Positions 1-7,230 of a DNA stretch of 12,587 nucleotides are shown in pieces; the first letter of the stretch is position 1; every line of letters starts with the position of its first letter. The stretch is from assembly GCF_000003605.2 (NCBI RefSeq), contig NW_003154745.1:78771-91357 (forward strand), in the 5' to 3' direction. The notes under the pieces were generated by a model. The model was given only the letters and a program-made list of their open reading frames with translations. It searched no databases and was not told where the DNA came from. A program made the position numbers and the translations under genes. This stretch comes from Saccoglossus kowalevskii (Eukaryota > Hemichordata > Enteropneusta > Harrimaniidae).

Positions 1-170
1 AAAAAAATGCATGTGCATATGTCCCATATAATGTGTGATGTATGAGTGAAGTTTGAACATAATCGGTCCATGCATGTTCGAGATACAGGTGATCACGGAC
101 GCACGGACGCACGGACGCACACAGGGCAAAACATAAGTCCCCGTTTTCGGACTCCGTCCGAACGGGGACT
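1..170 (+). repeat. AGTCCC repeat family, copy 1 (3' end only)
   Basis: The 3' part of an interspersed repeat running in from outside the window. It shares GTGCATATG, GATGTATG, GTGAAGTTTGA and GAGATACAGGT blocks, in order, with the copy at 2095-2381. It carries about three octamers GGACGCAC at 96-118. It ends in a hairpin (136-170) whose arms are AGTCCCCG...TTCGGAC and GTCCGAACGGGGACT. It sits in the FBXW2 intron after coding exon 3. No coding capacity; probably non-autonomous. Confidence 0.7.
136..170. repeat. Terminal hairpin of the AGTCCC repeat, copy 1
   Basis: AGTCCCCGTTTTCGGAC, loop TCC, then GTCCGAACGGGGACT. The stem is 15 bp with a 2-nt bulge. It marks the 3' border of the element. 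The following AATAAAG looks unique. Confidence 0.75.
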
Positions 171-310
171 AATAAAGTATTCTACAGTACTTAACAGATC
201 AAACTAAGCTTAGTTCTTCCTTCAGTTTAGACAAGTTTATTCCAGCTTAGATAAGTTAATTTTAATCCAATCAGTTTATACCAGTTTAAGATCAGTTTAG
301 TTTCACCCAC

Positions 311-444
311 CTCTGTCACCCATTCTTTGTGTCCGTGAAAAGTATTATAAAGTTCTCCAGTGATTAATGACCATATCTTGACAGTTCTGTCAGCTGATCC
401 ACTCACAACAAGGCCAAGTTCATCGCTGTAATCTACACTGAAAA
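311..444 (-). CDS. FBXW2: FBXW2 coding exon 3: WD40 repeat 3
   Basis: 134 nt, supported by splice borders and homology. The acceptor is TTCTTTCAAAG at 446-445 and the donor GAG|GTGGGT (GT at 310-309). It encodes [20 protein letters not shown], then TVKIWSL and GHKEWVTE, matching the human block from VFSVDYNDEL to EWVTK. It ends in phase 0. No later FBXW2 exon is visible in 1-304, so the next exon lies outside the window. Confidence 0.9.
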
Positions 445-3400
445 CTTTGAAAGAAAATAAATTTATGATAAGGCAAACAATAGAAGCAGTGTGTCAGTTG
501 AATTAAAAAGCGTTACCGCTAAATGTTATGCACACACTACAAATTGGTAATAACCAAACTACATACAATTATAAGTAAGCAAATAACACCGAATAAACGG
601 CAAGGTAAAGACTATGTCTAATTATAGTAAATACGTACTGCGTGCGTGACTCGAACCGGTACGTAATATAACATAATATGTAAAAGTACATCGGAGAAAA
701 ACAAATTTATGTGAATATGTAGTCCCCGTTTCTGACATCATCCATCGATAGCTTAATATTAGGTATAGCTAAAAGTATAAAATTAATTATGGTTGGGTAA
801 TAATTATTATAACTATAATTATTGACCACCATGACTGGGACCTGGAGTGGATTCTGTTCAATTGTGGGAAATATCAACAAAGCTGTGACACCAGAAATTT
901 GGCAAAATTTAAAGTATGGTGATAAAAAGGTATCCATCAGTCACTTTTCACTAGATTGAACATCCTATTTAAGGTAAAATTAATTAGCATTGTCCATTTT
1001 TAGGTTCTCATCATTTTAGGTTCTTTTGTGCCAATATTGTGCAAATTGGCATGTGACCTACATGAACCAATCAGTGTACTCACCTGCTCCAGTGTGACCA
1101 ATAAAATGCTGTGTTCTCTCACCAGTTGTCCAATCCCAGCAGGAAATAGTGTTATCAAAAGAGGCAGTGATTAGTTTGTTTTCATCAAACTTCACATCAG
1201 CACATGTGTGTGCCTGTATTACTGATAGACATCTACCGCTTTCTACATCCCATAATCTAACTGACTGGTCATCAGAACCTGTAAACAATGAATCAATCTC
1301 AGATTATCATCAATTTTTATTTTAACATCTGGTATTCTATGTAGGTGGAAGTGAATGAATGACTGAATGTGCTTGACAACGACATTGGCTTTCTATTGGT
1401 TAGATTCAAGAAATTCAATTCTAGTTTAAATTGTCTTTTATAGTGTTATCCTATCCTGGTGTCAACCAGGCTCGGTCGAACACAATCACCTGCAGACCTT
1501 AACCAAGGTTCCCCCAAAGTTGCATTCGTTAGTGAATGAATCTCGGCCAGTGGAATTGGCCTTCCCATTCAGTCTGTGGCACACACACACCCAGAGTAAG
1601 GGTCGACCCTTTGATGTTCAGCCTAAGGTAGGATTTGAACTTGAGTCTACCGATCAGACAGGATATAGACAAGTGTTTGTTTGACAATTGAATTGGCCTG
1701 GTTAGATTCAAGAAATTCCAGTCTAGTTTAAATTGTTCTTTTACAGACAAGTGTGTACTTGGCAATGGTGTAAGTAGGTTGTAATGGAATTCCACCATCA
1801 ACAATAGTAGAAACGGTTTCCTCTTTCCAGGCTGTACCTCTTGTAATAAGTACCACATGTCTTCACCGAGCGTTATTGGCTAACATTAAACTTTGACCAC
1901 CAGTTCCCACTTTTCATCAAAAATTCACAAAATAGTTCCGTTTATAGTCTGCACTTTCTTTCTGAAGATTATTTTTTTTTTTTTTTTGAGTAAACACTGA
2001 AAATTTACTCAAATTTAGTCTGTTGGCTCCAAAATTAAGGTTCATTTCCAGGAATAATAAAGAATACAAGAAAAAATAAAGCCATGCATTGCACAGTCCC
2101 TGTTAGTTATTGAACCTGTAATGTCTAATGCATGTACCAAGTTTGAACAAAATCCATCCAGAAATGCCAGAAATGCTTGATTTTGATGTTTTTTAGCACA
2201 AAAATGGCTGTCATTCGGCCATCTTGAATCAGATCGTGAAACAAATTGATGTGCATATGTATAATATCATGTATGATGTATGTGTGAAGTTTGATTGTGA
2301 TTGGCGCAGGCATTTCTAAGATACAGGTCCGGATGCACGCACACACAGAAGCATGGACGCACGGAGGTCCGAACAGGGACTACAAATTTGGTCGAGAAAG
2401 TCTGATTATGAAAAAGTTAAATTTAAAATACTTACAGCCTTTGTGGCTAATAATATCAAGTACGTATCAAAACTTGTTAAACCCACTTCACAAACAGGAA
2501 ACAGTATAACATACTAGAAAGTGCTCTGATGTGAATTCAATGTTCCTTGACGGTTACTGAACAACTAGCATACTTTAGCCACTTTTTATGCTCTGCATAC
2601 ATTGTACATGGGGCAAAAATATAAAAATCCATATAAACAAACAGAAATATACTACTGCAACCTACACTTGATATTTAGTAATATTTTCCTGATTAATTAT
2701 ATAATATATATATATATATCTGTGCACAATGAATGTATAACAACTCAATATACTTTCAATTTGTTTGAAGAAATTTTTGAAGTACTTTGCATTTGGAATA
2801 TAATATAAATTACATACATAATATATAAAATTTATGTACACTACAACTTTACAACTGTGCTTTTCTTTGCTTTCCACAACATTGATCTTAAACATCAAGT
2901 GGACAGCCCTGATAATCCACATAAAACACAATGGACATGACATTACCTGTTGCGATTTTCCCATCTTTTTGATACAGTGCATAAACTCTGGCAGTGTGCC
3001 CATATACTGTGGAAAACTCAAATGCACGTCCACTGGCGAGCTGATTCCTTCGATTACCAGCAGCAACAAATGCCTCCTTCCAGTGACAGCCATTTTGTAC
3101 CTGTAAGTCATCAGCATTAATCTTAAGTCCAAGACGACGACACGCGTTTTGCCACGTTACAGCACACTCATTGACGACCTTATTCCAGTGTTTACTAACA
3201 ACACAACACGTAAACAACGACTGTGGATCCAGCCACGTCAGTAAATAGAAACTGAGTTCCAGTGGAAGAAGACGTAGGAAATCCCTTTTGAGTAAGCATT
3301 CTAATTTTGTTGATAAGTATCTTAATTGAGTAGCACCAGATGTGGATATGAGTTGATCAAACACGACACATCGCTGTGAGTCGCTCAACTCGGAATTAAA

Positions 3401-3448
3401 GGTTCTATTCACTTGTTGCATCCACCCTCCAAACGCACCCTCCTCCAT
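311..3448 (-). CDS. FBXW2: FBXW2 orthologue, 5' three coding exons (partial gene)
   Basis: F-box/WD40 protein that in vertebrates recruits substrates to an SCF (Skp1-Cul1-F-box) ubiquitin ligase. The spliced CDS is complement(join(311..444,1084..1278,2947..3448)), 277 residues. Human FBXW2 is about 454, so about 60% is here and the rest lies beyond position 1. Residues 1-50 match the FBXW2 N-terminal region. The F-box is about 55-105, with [19 protein letters not shown] and [22 protein letters not shown]40 repeats begin near 149 ([10 protein letters not shown]) and continue with [31 protein letters not shown] and [10 protein letters not shown]. Both introns are phase 1 with GT/AG ends. The start is chosen because GAAATGG is a good Kozak context and the N-terminus aligns with human FBXW2. 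The match across the N-terminal region, F-box and WD40 repeats excludes other F-box/WD proteins such as FBXW7 or BTRC. No frameshift or internal stop is seen. Seen: exons and motifs. Inferred: function by orthology. Confidence 0.95.
445..1083 (-). other. FBXW2: FBXW2 intron between coding exons 2 and 3
   Basis: 639 nt, AT-rich. It contains an isolated AGTCCCCGTT (721-730), identical to the arm at 136-145 and probably a fragment of the same repeat. It also contains a 7-bp inverted repeat TACGTAC/GTACGTA (632-638/659-665) enclosing a tRNA B-box-like string. No gene or exon is seen. Confidence 0.8.
1084..1278 (-). CDS. FBXW2: FBXW2 coding exon 2: WD40 repeats 1-2
   Basis: 195 nt. The acceptor is TTGTTTACAG|GTTCTGATG and the donor GGAGCAG|GTGAGT. 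It completes the split Gly, then encodes [16 protein letters not shown] through [13 protein letters not shown] and leaves one base of the Val codon. It aligns without gaps to the human FBXW2 stretch GSDD...LWDV...HTCAAVKFDE. Phase 1 at both ends fits its neighbours. Confidence 0.95.
1371..1746. repeat. Direct repeats flanking a SINE
   Basis: The segment at 1398-1443 (starting GGTTAGATTCAAGAAATTC) recurs at 1700-1746 with about four differences. A weaker match extends upstream (GCTTGACAAC at 1371 against GTTTGACAAT at 1680). The copies are about 302 bp apart and enclose a tRNA-derived SINE. This is longer than usual target-site duplications, so either the element has repeated ends or a local duplication occurred. 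Confidence 0.7.
1502..1675 (-). mobile_element. tRNA-derived SINE, copy 1
   Basis: Reads 5'->3' on the minus strand. Near its 5' end is TCGGTAGACTCAAGTTCAAATCC, where AGTTCAAATCC is a good Pol III B box (GTTCRANTCC). Next come a GTGTGTGCCACAGACT block and a 3' part GGCCAA...AACTTTGGGGGAACC. The 5' head, the GCCACAGACT block and the GGGGGAACC end recur at 7092-7230. No A box is recognisable in this copy. The family resembles widespread invertebrate tRNA-SINEs, but I do not assign a name. It lies inside an FBXW2 intron. Confidence 0.6.
1985..2013. repeat. Perfect 10-bp inverted repeat beside a poly-T run
   Basis: TTTGAGTAAA (1985-1994), 9-nt loop, TTTACTCAAA (2004-2013), next to about 17 T from 1972. 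On the minus strand it is a hairpin followed by poly(A). It could be the tail of a decayed retroelement. Confidence 0.6.
2095..2381. mobile_element. AGTCCC repeat family, copy 2 (complete, 287 bp)
   Basis: Bounded by terminal inverted repeats AGTCCCTGTT (2095-2104) and AACAGGGACT (2372-2381). Inside are an AAAATGGCTGTC...GGCCATCTTG block (itself a short inverted repeat), GATGTGCATATG, GATGTATGTGTGAAGTTTGA, AAGATACAGGT and GGACGCACGGA, in the order of copy 1. It has no coding capacity and behaves like a MITE-type element. No convincing target-site duplication was found. Confidence 0.65.
2702..2720. repeat. TA microsatellite
   Basis: About nine TA dinucleotides within an FBXW2 intron. Confidence 0.8.
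2947..3448 (-). CDS. FBXW2: FBXW2 coding exon 1: start codon, F-box, first WD40 strand
   Basis: Start codon at 3448-3446; 167 codons plus one base, ending KIAT then split G. The donor reads ACAG|GTAATG, with GT at 2946-2945. It encodes the N-terminal region, the whole F-box and the first half of WD40 repeat 1. The same exon continues upstream as 5' UTR to an acceptor at 3500-3499. The frame stays open a few codons past the donor, but that extension no longer resembles FBXW2, so the donor sets the end. Confidence 0.95.
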
Positions 3449-3498
3449 TTCTATGTAGTGATGAATATATGATAGTCTTCACCCTGGCATCATCAGAT
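3449..3498 (-). other. FBXW2: FBXW2 5' UTR part of the start-codon exon, with splice acceptor
   Basis: Reading the minus strand, TTCTTTATTTTCTCAG is a textbook pyrimidine tract and acceptor, with AG at 3500-3499, 50 nt before the start codon. This implies at least one further upstream non-coding exon. The 50-nt stretch contains a short upstream ORF (ATG ATG CCA GGG TGA). There is no in-frame upstream extension of the main ORF, which supports 3448 as the start. Confidence 0.75.
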
Positions 3499-3671
3499 CT
3501 GAGAAAATAAAGAAATCATTAACATCATTGTCTTAATCCCATGTATCATGCCTGTTCCTTGTGATACAATCCTTTGGATATTTTTGATACCCCACCCCTG
3601 ATATCCAATTAGCTACTGATAATCTGTGATGTCATATCCAAAGATACCAAAGCATGGCCAATTTTATGACT

Positions 3672-4230
3672 TTGCAATACAAGCTACATTGGTTGCCAAG
3701 CTACATTGGTTGCCAAGCTACACTTGTTGCCAATACACTGGTTGCCAAGTTACACTTGTTGCCAATATACTGGTCGACATTCTACACTTGTTGCTAAGCT
3801 ACATTGGTTGCCAAGCTACACTTGTTGCCAATATACTGGTTGCCAAGCTACATTGGTTGCCAAGTTAAAATTGTTGCCAATATACTGGTTGCCAAGCTAC
3901 ACTGGTTGCCAAGCTACACTTGTTGCCAATATACTGGTTGCCAAGCTACATTGGTTGCCAAGCTATAGTTGTTGCCAATATACTGGTTGCCAAGCTACAA
4001 TTGTTGACAAAACACTGGTTGCCGATCTACAATTGTTGCCAGGCTACATTGGTTGCCAAGCTACACTTGTTGCCAATATACTGGTTGCCAAGCTACACTG
4101 GTTGCCAAGCTACACTTGTTGCAAATATACTGCTTGCTAAACTTCACTAGTTGCCTAGCTACACTTATTTCAATACACTAGTTTCCAAGCTACACTGGTT
4201 GCCAAGCAACTCTGTTTTGCCAAGGTAAAA
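3672..4230. repeat. Higher-order tandem array, 49-bp trimer of 17+17+15 bp units
   Basis: About 33 monomers begin GTTGCC. Type A is GTTGCCAAGCTACATTG (17), type B is GTTGCCAAGCTACACTT (17) and type C is GTTGCCAATATACTG (15). They occur mainly in A-B-C order. Four trimers run without a break at 3790-3985 and two more at 4035-4083 and 4084-4132. The ends are degenerate (from 4133 on; irregular at 3726-3789). Since 49 is 1 mod 3 and monomers lack stops, all three plus frames stay open and give repetitive LVAKLHWLPSY-type peptides. I regard those as by-products of the repeat, not proteins. Confidence 0.92.
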
Positions 4231-4246
4231 TATATATATATATATA
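4227..4246. repeat. TA microsatellite at the end of the array
   Basis: An AAAATATATATATATATATAG run directly abuts the array's degenerate right end. Confidence 0.75.
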
Positions 4247-4761
4247 GCATATATTCATGACTAAAACCCAAATAACCAACCACTACTTGTTTCACAGCAT
4301 AACTACACATCCTCACTTGCTTGTTCAGAATAGGAATATCCAGTGTAATTTGTGGTTCACCGAGAAATATTTGTTTTTTTTAAATCAGGAAATCATCTCC
4401 TGCACTCATATTAAGTGTATTCATAATAACTATAACATAGTAACCATAGTAACTATATTCAGTCAGTAACTATAAACATGCGCATATTGTCTGATTGACG
4501 ATTTAAATCCATGTCAGGGCTGTATGTGAAAATTTAAAAAAAATATGGACATATCAACAATCAATGAATATTCATGCCAGACATTATATAGAATTTAATT
4601 TTAATATTGTGACTATAGTTACATGCTTTATGCAAAGACTTAAGTGTTTACCATGAAATTAAAGTACTTTTTCCTAACTATAATTTGGAGTCAATATGGA
4701 TGATTAAAATCCAAATAGATTATATATGCAGATATTTAAAAAACAAGCATTGATAATGCAT

Positions 4762-5216
4762 AGTCCCTGTTCAGTAGTAGCTGTAGTCGATGTAAATGTT
4801 CAGTACAAGTGACATGTAGAAATGAAAGATCAATGTTTTTTTTAACACTAACAGAGATTATAGATTGTGTTACTGTCAATATAGTACCTACATGGAAACT
4901 TTGAACTGAATTGGAAAGAAAGAAAAACGCAGCCAATATGTAAGGTCATCATACAAAGTTTGATTGAACAAAATGGCCGCCAGACAGCAATCTTGGGCCG
5001 AATCTCCAAAAAAAAGTGACATGCACCTATAACCCAATATGCATGATTACCATACAAAGTTGGATTGAAATCACCCTGTTCAGCTCCGAGAAACAGTTTC
5101 GGACATGTTTAAATACCAGAATTTAGCAAATTTGAGGACAAAATGGCTGGCAGTCAGCCATATTTAATCAAATCATAACGAAAATTGGCGTGCATATGTA
5201 GGTCATCATACATCAG
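4762..5216 (+). mobile_element. AGTCCC repeat family, copy 3 (long, internally reiterated, no right end)
   Basis: Begins with AGTCCCTGTT (4762-4771), identical to the left end of copy 2. The inside carries reiterated modules: CATACAAAGTTTGATTGAA (about 4950) and CATACAAAGTTGGATTGAAA (about 5051), and two AAAATGGC blocks (about 4969 and 5140), the second followed by GGCGTGCATATGTAGG. The right TIR is missing, and similarity fades near 5216. It is decayed or truncated. Confidence 0.55.
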
Positions 5217-5240
5217 AGGGAATTCTGTCTTAGTATAATG

Positions 5241-5336
5241 GTGAACCTTTACTGGAGCCATAAATGTAAATGAACATCCTTAAATGGACGTATATTGACA
5301 ACATCCATTTATGATAGGGGTTATATAAGGTTCCAC
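5241..5336. repeat. Imperfect inverted repeat, 96 bp
   Basis: GTGAACCTT...CATAAATG on the left pairs with CATTTATG...AAGGTTCCAC on the right. An inner AAATGGA/TCCATTT pair at about 5282-5310 competes for the same right arm. It may be a small MITE remnant. Confidence 0.5.
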
Positions 5337-5499
5337 ACTGCATCATACATTTACAACTTGGTCAAAACACCCAGCTTTGCCATGCAATTGAAGTTCATCG
5401 TGTACACATATTAGATCCCCGCATTCAAACGAAATTAATCAAGTCTGACAAAATATACGAAGTAAAAATTATATAGATGTACGAATCACTGATTAGTTG

Positions 5500-5523
5500 A
5501 AGGGCGGCGGTCATCGCGCCCTT
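5500..5523. repeat. GC-rich hairpin AAGGGCG/CGCCCTT
   Basis: Perfect 7-bp arms (5500-5506/5517-5523) with a 10-nt loop, at the edge of the CpG-rich stretch downstream of the candidate promoters. Confidence 0.5.
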
Positions 5524-5572
5524 TGAGTTTCATCCGTTTTTGTGAACCCATTCAAAGACAGACAATACTTAC

Positions 5573-5774
5573 GTAAATGCATATGCGTACCAAATTCCTT
5601 ACACGCGTATGACACTGACCCTCTGACACATAGTCACTTGGATCGTAATCATTATAGCTCCATGGTCGGAGATATGCGGGTTTATGTTCCGCGTTTGGCG
5701 TTTAGGTCAAGGGCAACGGACACATAATTACAACATCTCGTTGGAACAAATAACGAGTGCAAGCTATATATAAA
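5573..5774 (-). promoter_or_regulatory. Candidate TATA promoter and alternative first exon of FBXW2
   Basis: On the minus strand TTTATATATAGC lies at about 5775-5763. A start would be expected near 5735-5745, and a consensus donor GTAAGTAT begins at 5572. Between them the DNA is unusually rich in CpG (I count about 17 in 5480-5740, by eye) against AT-rich surroundings. Such local CpG retention is typical of unmethylated promoters. The exon would be non-coding, with only short ORFs. It competes with the candidate exon ending at 5907, and both could be used. This rests on signals only, with no homology. Confidence 0.35.
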
Positions 5775-5906
5775 TGGGCAAATAGTGCTAACGTTACCAA
5801 TTGTTGTCTGTCGCAAAAATATTTATCTTTGTTGATAAGAGCATTCCTCGTATAGAACGGAGCAATAAAAATATCTCCCTTTGTCATGCAGCTGCAAATA
5901 ACTTAC

Positions 5907-5936
5907 CTTGATGGCCACCATTTTTAATTTTACCGG
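5907..5936 (-). other. Candidate first 5' UTR exon of FBXW2 (5' end undefined)
   Basis: The minus strand shows ATCAAG|GTAAGT, a nearly perfect U1 donor (GT at 5906-5905), preceded by AAAAATGGTGGCC at about 5925-5913. That stretch resembles a YY1 site or TISU start element, common at metazoan promoters with very short 5' UTRs. Joined to the acceptor at 3498 it gives an upstream ORF of ATG, five sense codons and TGA across the junction. The transcription start is not visible, so 5936 is only a nominal limit. It could instead be an alternative first exon or a chance match in a repeat-rich area. Confidence 0.5.
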
Positions 5937-5937
5937 G

Positions 5938-5951
5938 TCATCGCCAGAGGG
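5938..5951 (+). promoter_or_regulatory. CTCF-like 14-mer, copy 1
   Basis: TCATCGCCAGAGGG followed by CAG. CAGAGGGCAG fits the YAGRKGGCRS core of the metazoan CTCF motif, while the first part fits poorly. It lies about 30 bp upstream of the candidate FBXW2 first exon. A second copy lies at 6358. Confidence 0.35.
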
Positions 5952-7091
5952 CAGTCGTCATCATAATTTCGCCCTCATGTTAAAAATGACACACATTTAT
6001 AATGCCTTTGTTTTTATTAAAGAAACTATTTTCTATGAATGGTTGATGGATTAAATTACATAACTATACCTCATGTGCATAGTCATTACGTTGACAAAAC
6101 ATGGCCAAGTGGCCGTTAATAAAATTCATATTTACTGTGCATGCATAGTTATTTACAAATGGCATCTGTAACAGACTCCATAGTTGGATTTATGTCTTAA
6201 TTCATTGGGTACCTCAGTGTCTGTCAATATTCAGTTTGACTGACCCTCAGAAAATAATTATCGACCTTGACTGCGCCTCTGTCATTAATTTCACCTTCAT
6301 TCCATTAAAAGCGAATATTCCACTTTGGTAACTATTTGTTTACTAGTATTAGTATTATCATCGCTAGAGGGTGGACTGTATTTTCACCTATAGATGCGAG
6401 AATCCCTCAGAAAGGAGTTTGATTCATGAGAAAATACTCTCATTTACTTTTTATCAGATGACATAATTTGAGACATGCAATTTTTACAGTGAAAATATAC
6501 TTTATTTTTTGTTAAATGCATAATGAAATTCTTTTTTTAGGAAATGCTGTTTTAGAGCCACATCTCAGATGTACCTGGACAGATCATGTTGAACATAATG
6601 AGAAGATGATTCAATCGTGTTAAAACTTCACACATACTTGAAGTAACACATGTTGTTCATGATACCAAAAAAATTGGCATGTGGCATAAACTTTTAAACT
6701 AAAAATGCATCAAAAGCATTATTTCTACCTTTCCATGAAATTGAGCTTGACAGTTCTGATTCAATATGACAGACTGATTCAGGTTTTTTTTGCACAACAG
6801 AAACTGTCACCTCATGACTTGTTATACAAAAAAATTATGGTCAGGAAAAGTTATCACAAGAACATGTAATTAATGATTATATTCATGTAGGTCCCCATCA
6901 CTTTCTGGGGCAAATAAATTGATTGTTGTAATGAGCTGCAGTTTGTACAAAGGACATAAGAATATGTAAAGTATATTTTATTTTGTTATTAAATATATGC
7001 AAATTCATTTTTGATAATTTTTCTAATAACATATTTGGGAAATACGAACAGAGTTAATACATAATGGTACAAGCACCTTCAAAACATAACT
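5952..7091. other. Gene-free AT-rich DNA upstream of FBXW2
   Basis: No reading frame with recognisable similarity on either strand. Apart from the CTCF-like copy at 6358 I see only scattered short motifs, such as CCCTCAGAAA near 6243 and 6407. Presumed intergenic. Confidence 0.6.
6358..6371 (+). promoter_or_regulatory. CTCF-like 14-mer, copy 2
   Basis: TCATCGCTAGAGGG, differing from the copy at 5938 by one base and lying exactly 420 bp from it. It is followed by TGG, so the CTCF core is weaker. Confidence 0.3.
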
Positions 7092-7230
7092 AGGTTCCCC
7101 CACTCAAAGTTTGCAGTTGGTGAATTATTCTTGGCCAGTTGTTGGATGCCACATTGAGTCTGTGGCACACTCACCCAGGGTATGAGTTTAAATCTGATGT
7201 AATAACCACTACACTACCGATAACAGTAAG
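7092..7230 (-). mobile_element. tRNA-derived SINE, copy 2
   Basis: On the minus strand TCGGTAGTGTAGTGGTTATTA contains a perfect A-box pattern (TAGTGTAGTGG, about 7218-7205). It is followed by a decayed B-box region, CTGGGTGAGTGTGCCACAGA, a GGCCAA block and AACTTTGAGTGGGGGAACC. The order and blocks match the copy at 1502-1675. The two copies complement each other: this one keeps the A box, the other the B box. Confidence 0.6.

Larger units (their letters stand above)
1279..2946 (-). other. FBXW2: FBXW2 intron between coding exons 1 and 2
   Basis: 1668 nt, holding the SINE with its flanking direct repeats, a poly-T run with an adjacent hairpin (about 1972-2013), a complete AGTCCC element (2095-2381) and a TA microsatellite (about 2702-2720). 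No extra exon is supported. Confidence 0.8.
3499..5906 (-). other. FBXW2: Putative 5' UTR intron of FBXW2
   Basis: If the exon ending at 5907 joins the acceptor at 3500-3499, this is a 2408-nt intron. It holds the 49-bp array (3672-4230), a TA run, a long AGTCCC family copy (4762-5216), an inverted-repeat element (5241-5336) and a second possible first exon near 5573. Stretch 4260-4760 shows nothing beyond AT-rich DNA. Confidence 0.5.

Noticed and set aside
136-170. Rho-independent terminator
   Set aside because: A strong stem but no following T run, and the host is eukaryotic. It is the end of an interspersed repeat.
1529-1858. Minus-strand ORF of 109 codons
   Set aside because: It lies across the SINE and its flanking direct repeat. 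No recognisable protein similarity.
2662-2946. Continuation of minus-strand ORFs past the FBXW2 exon 1 donor
   Set aside because: FBXW2 similarity stops exactly at the GTAATG donor and resumes at 1278. The extension is intron read-through or another frame.
2834-3106. Plus-strand ORF of 90 codons over FBXW2 exon 1
   Set aside because: Antisense shadow of a well-supported coding exon.
3626-4150. Three overlapping plus-strand ORFs of 76-144 codons
   Set aside because: They arise because the 49-bp array lacks stops in all frames. The peptides are repeat translations, and the array lies in a presumed FBXW2 intron.
3672-4230. CRISPR array
   Set aside because: The GTTGCC units are contiguous 15-17-bp monomers with no unique spacers, in intron-bearing animal DNA.
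5542-5727. Plus-strand ORF of 61 codons in the CpG-rich stretch
   Set aside because: No recognised protein. The region is better explained as promoter or 5' UTR on the other strand.
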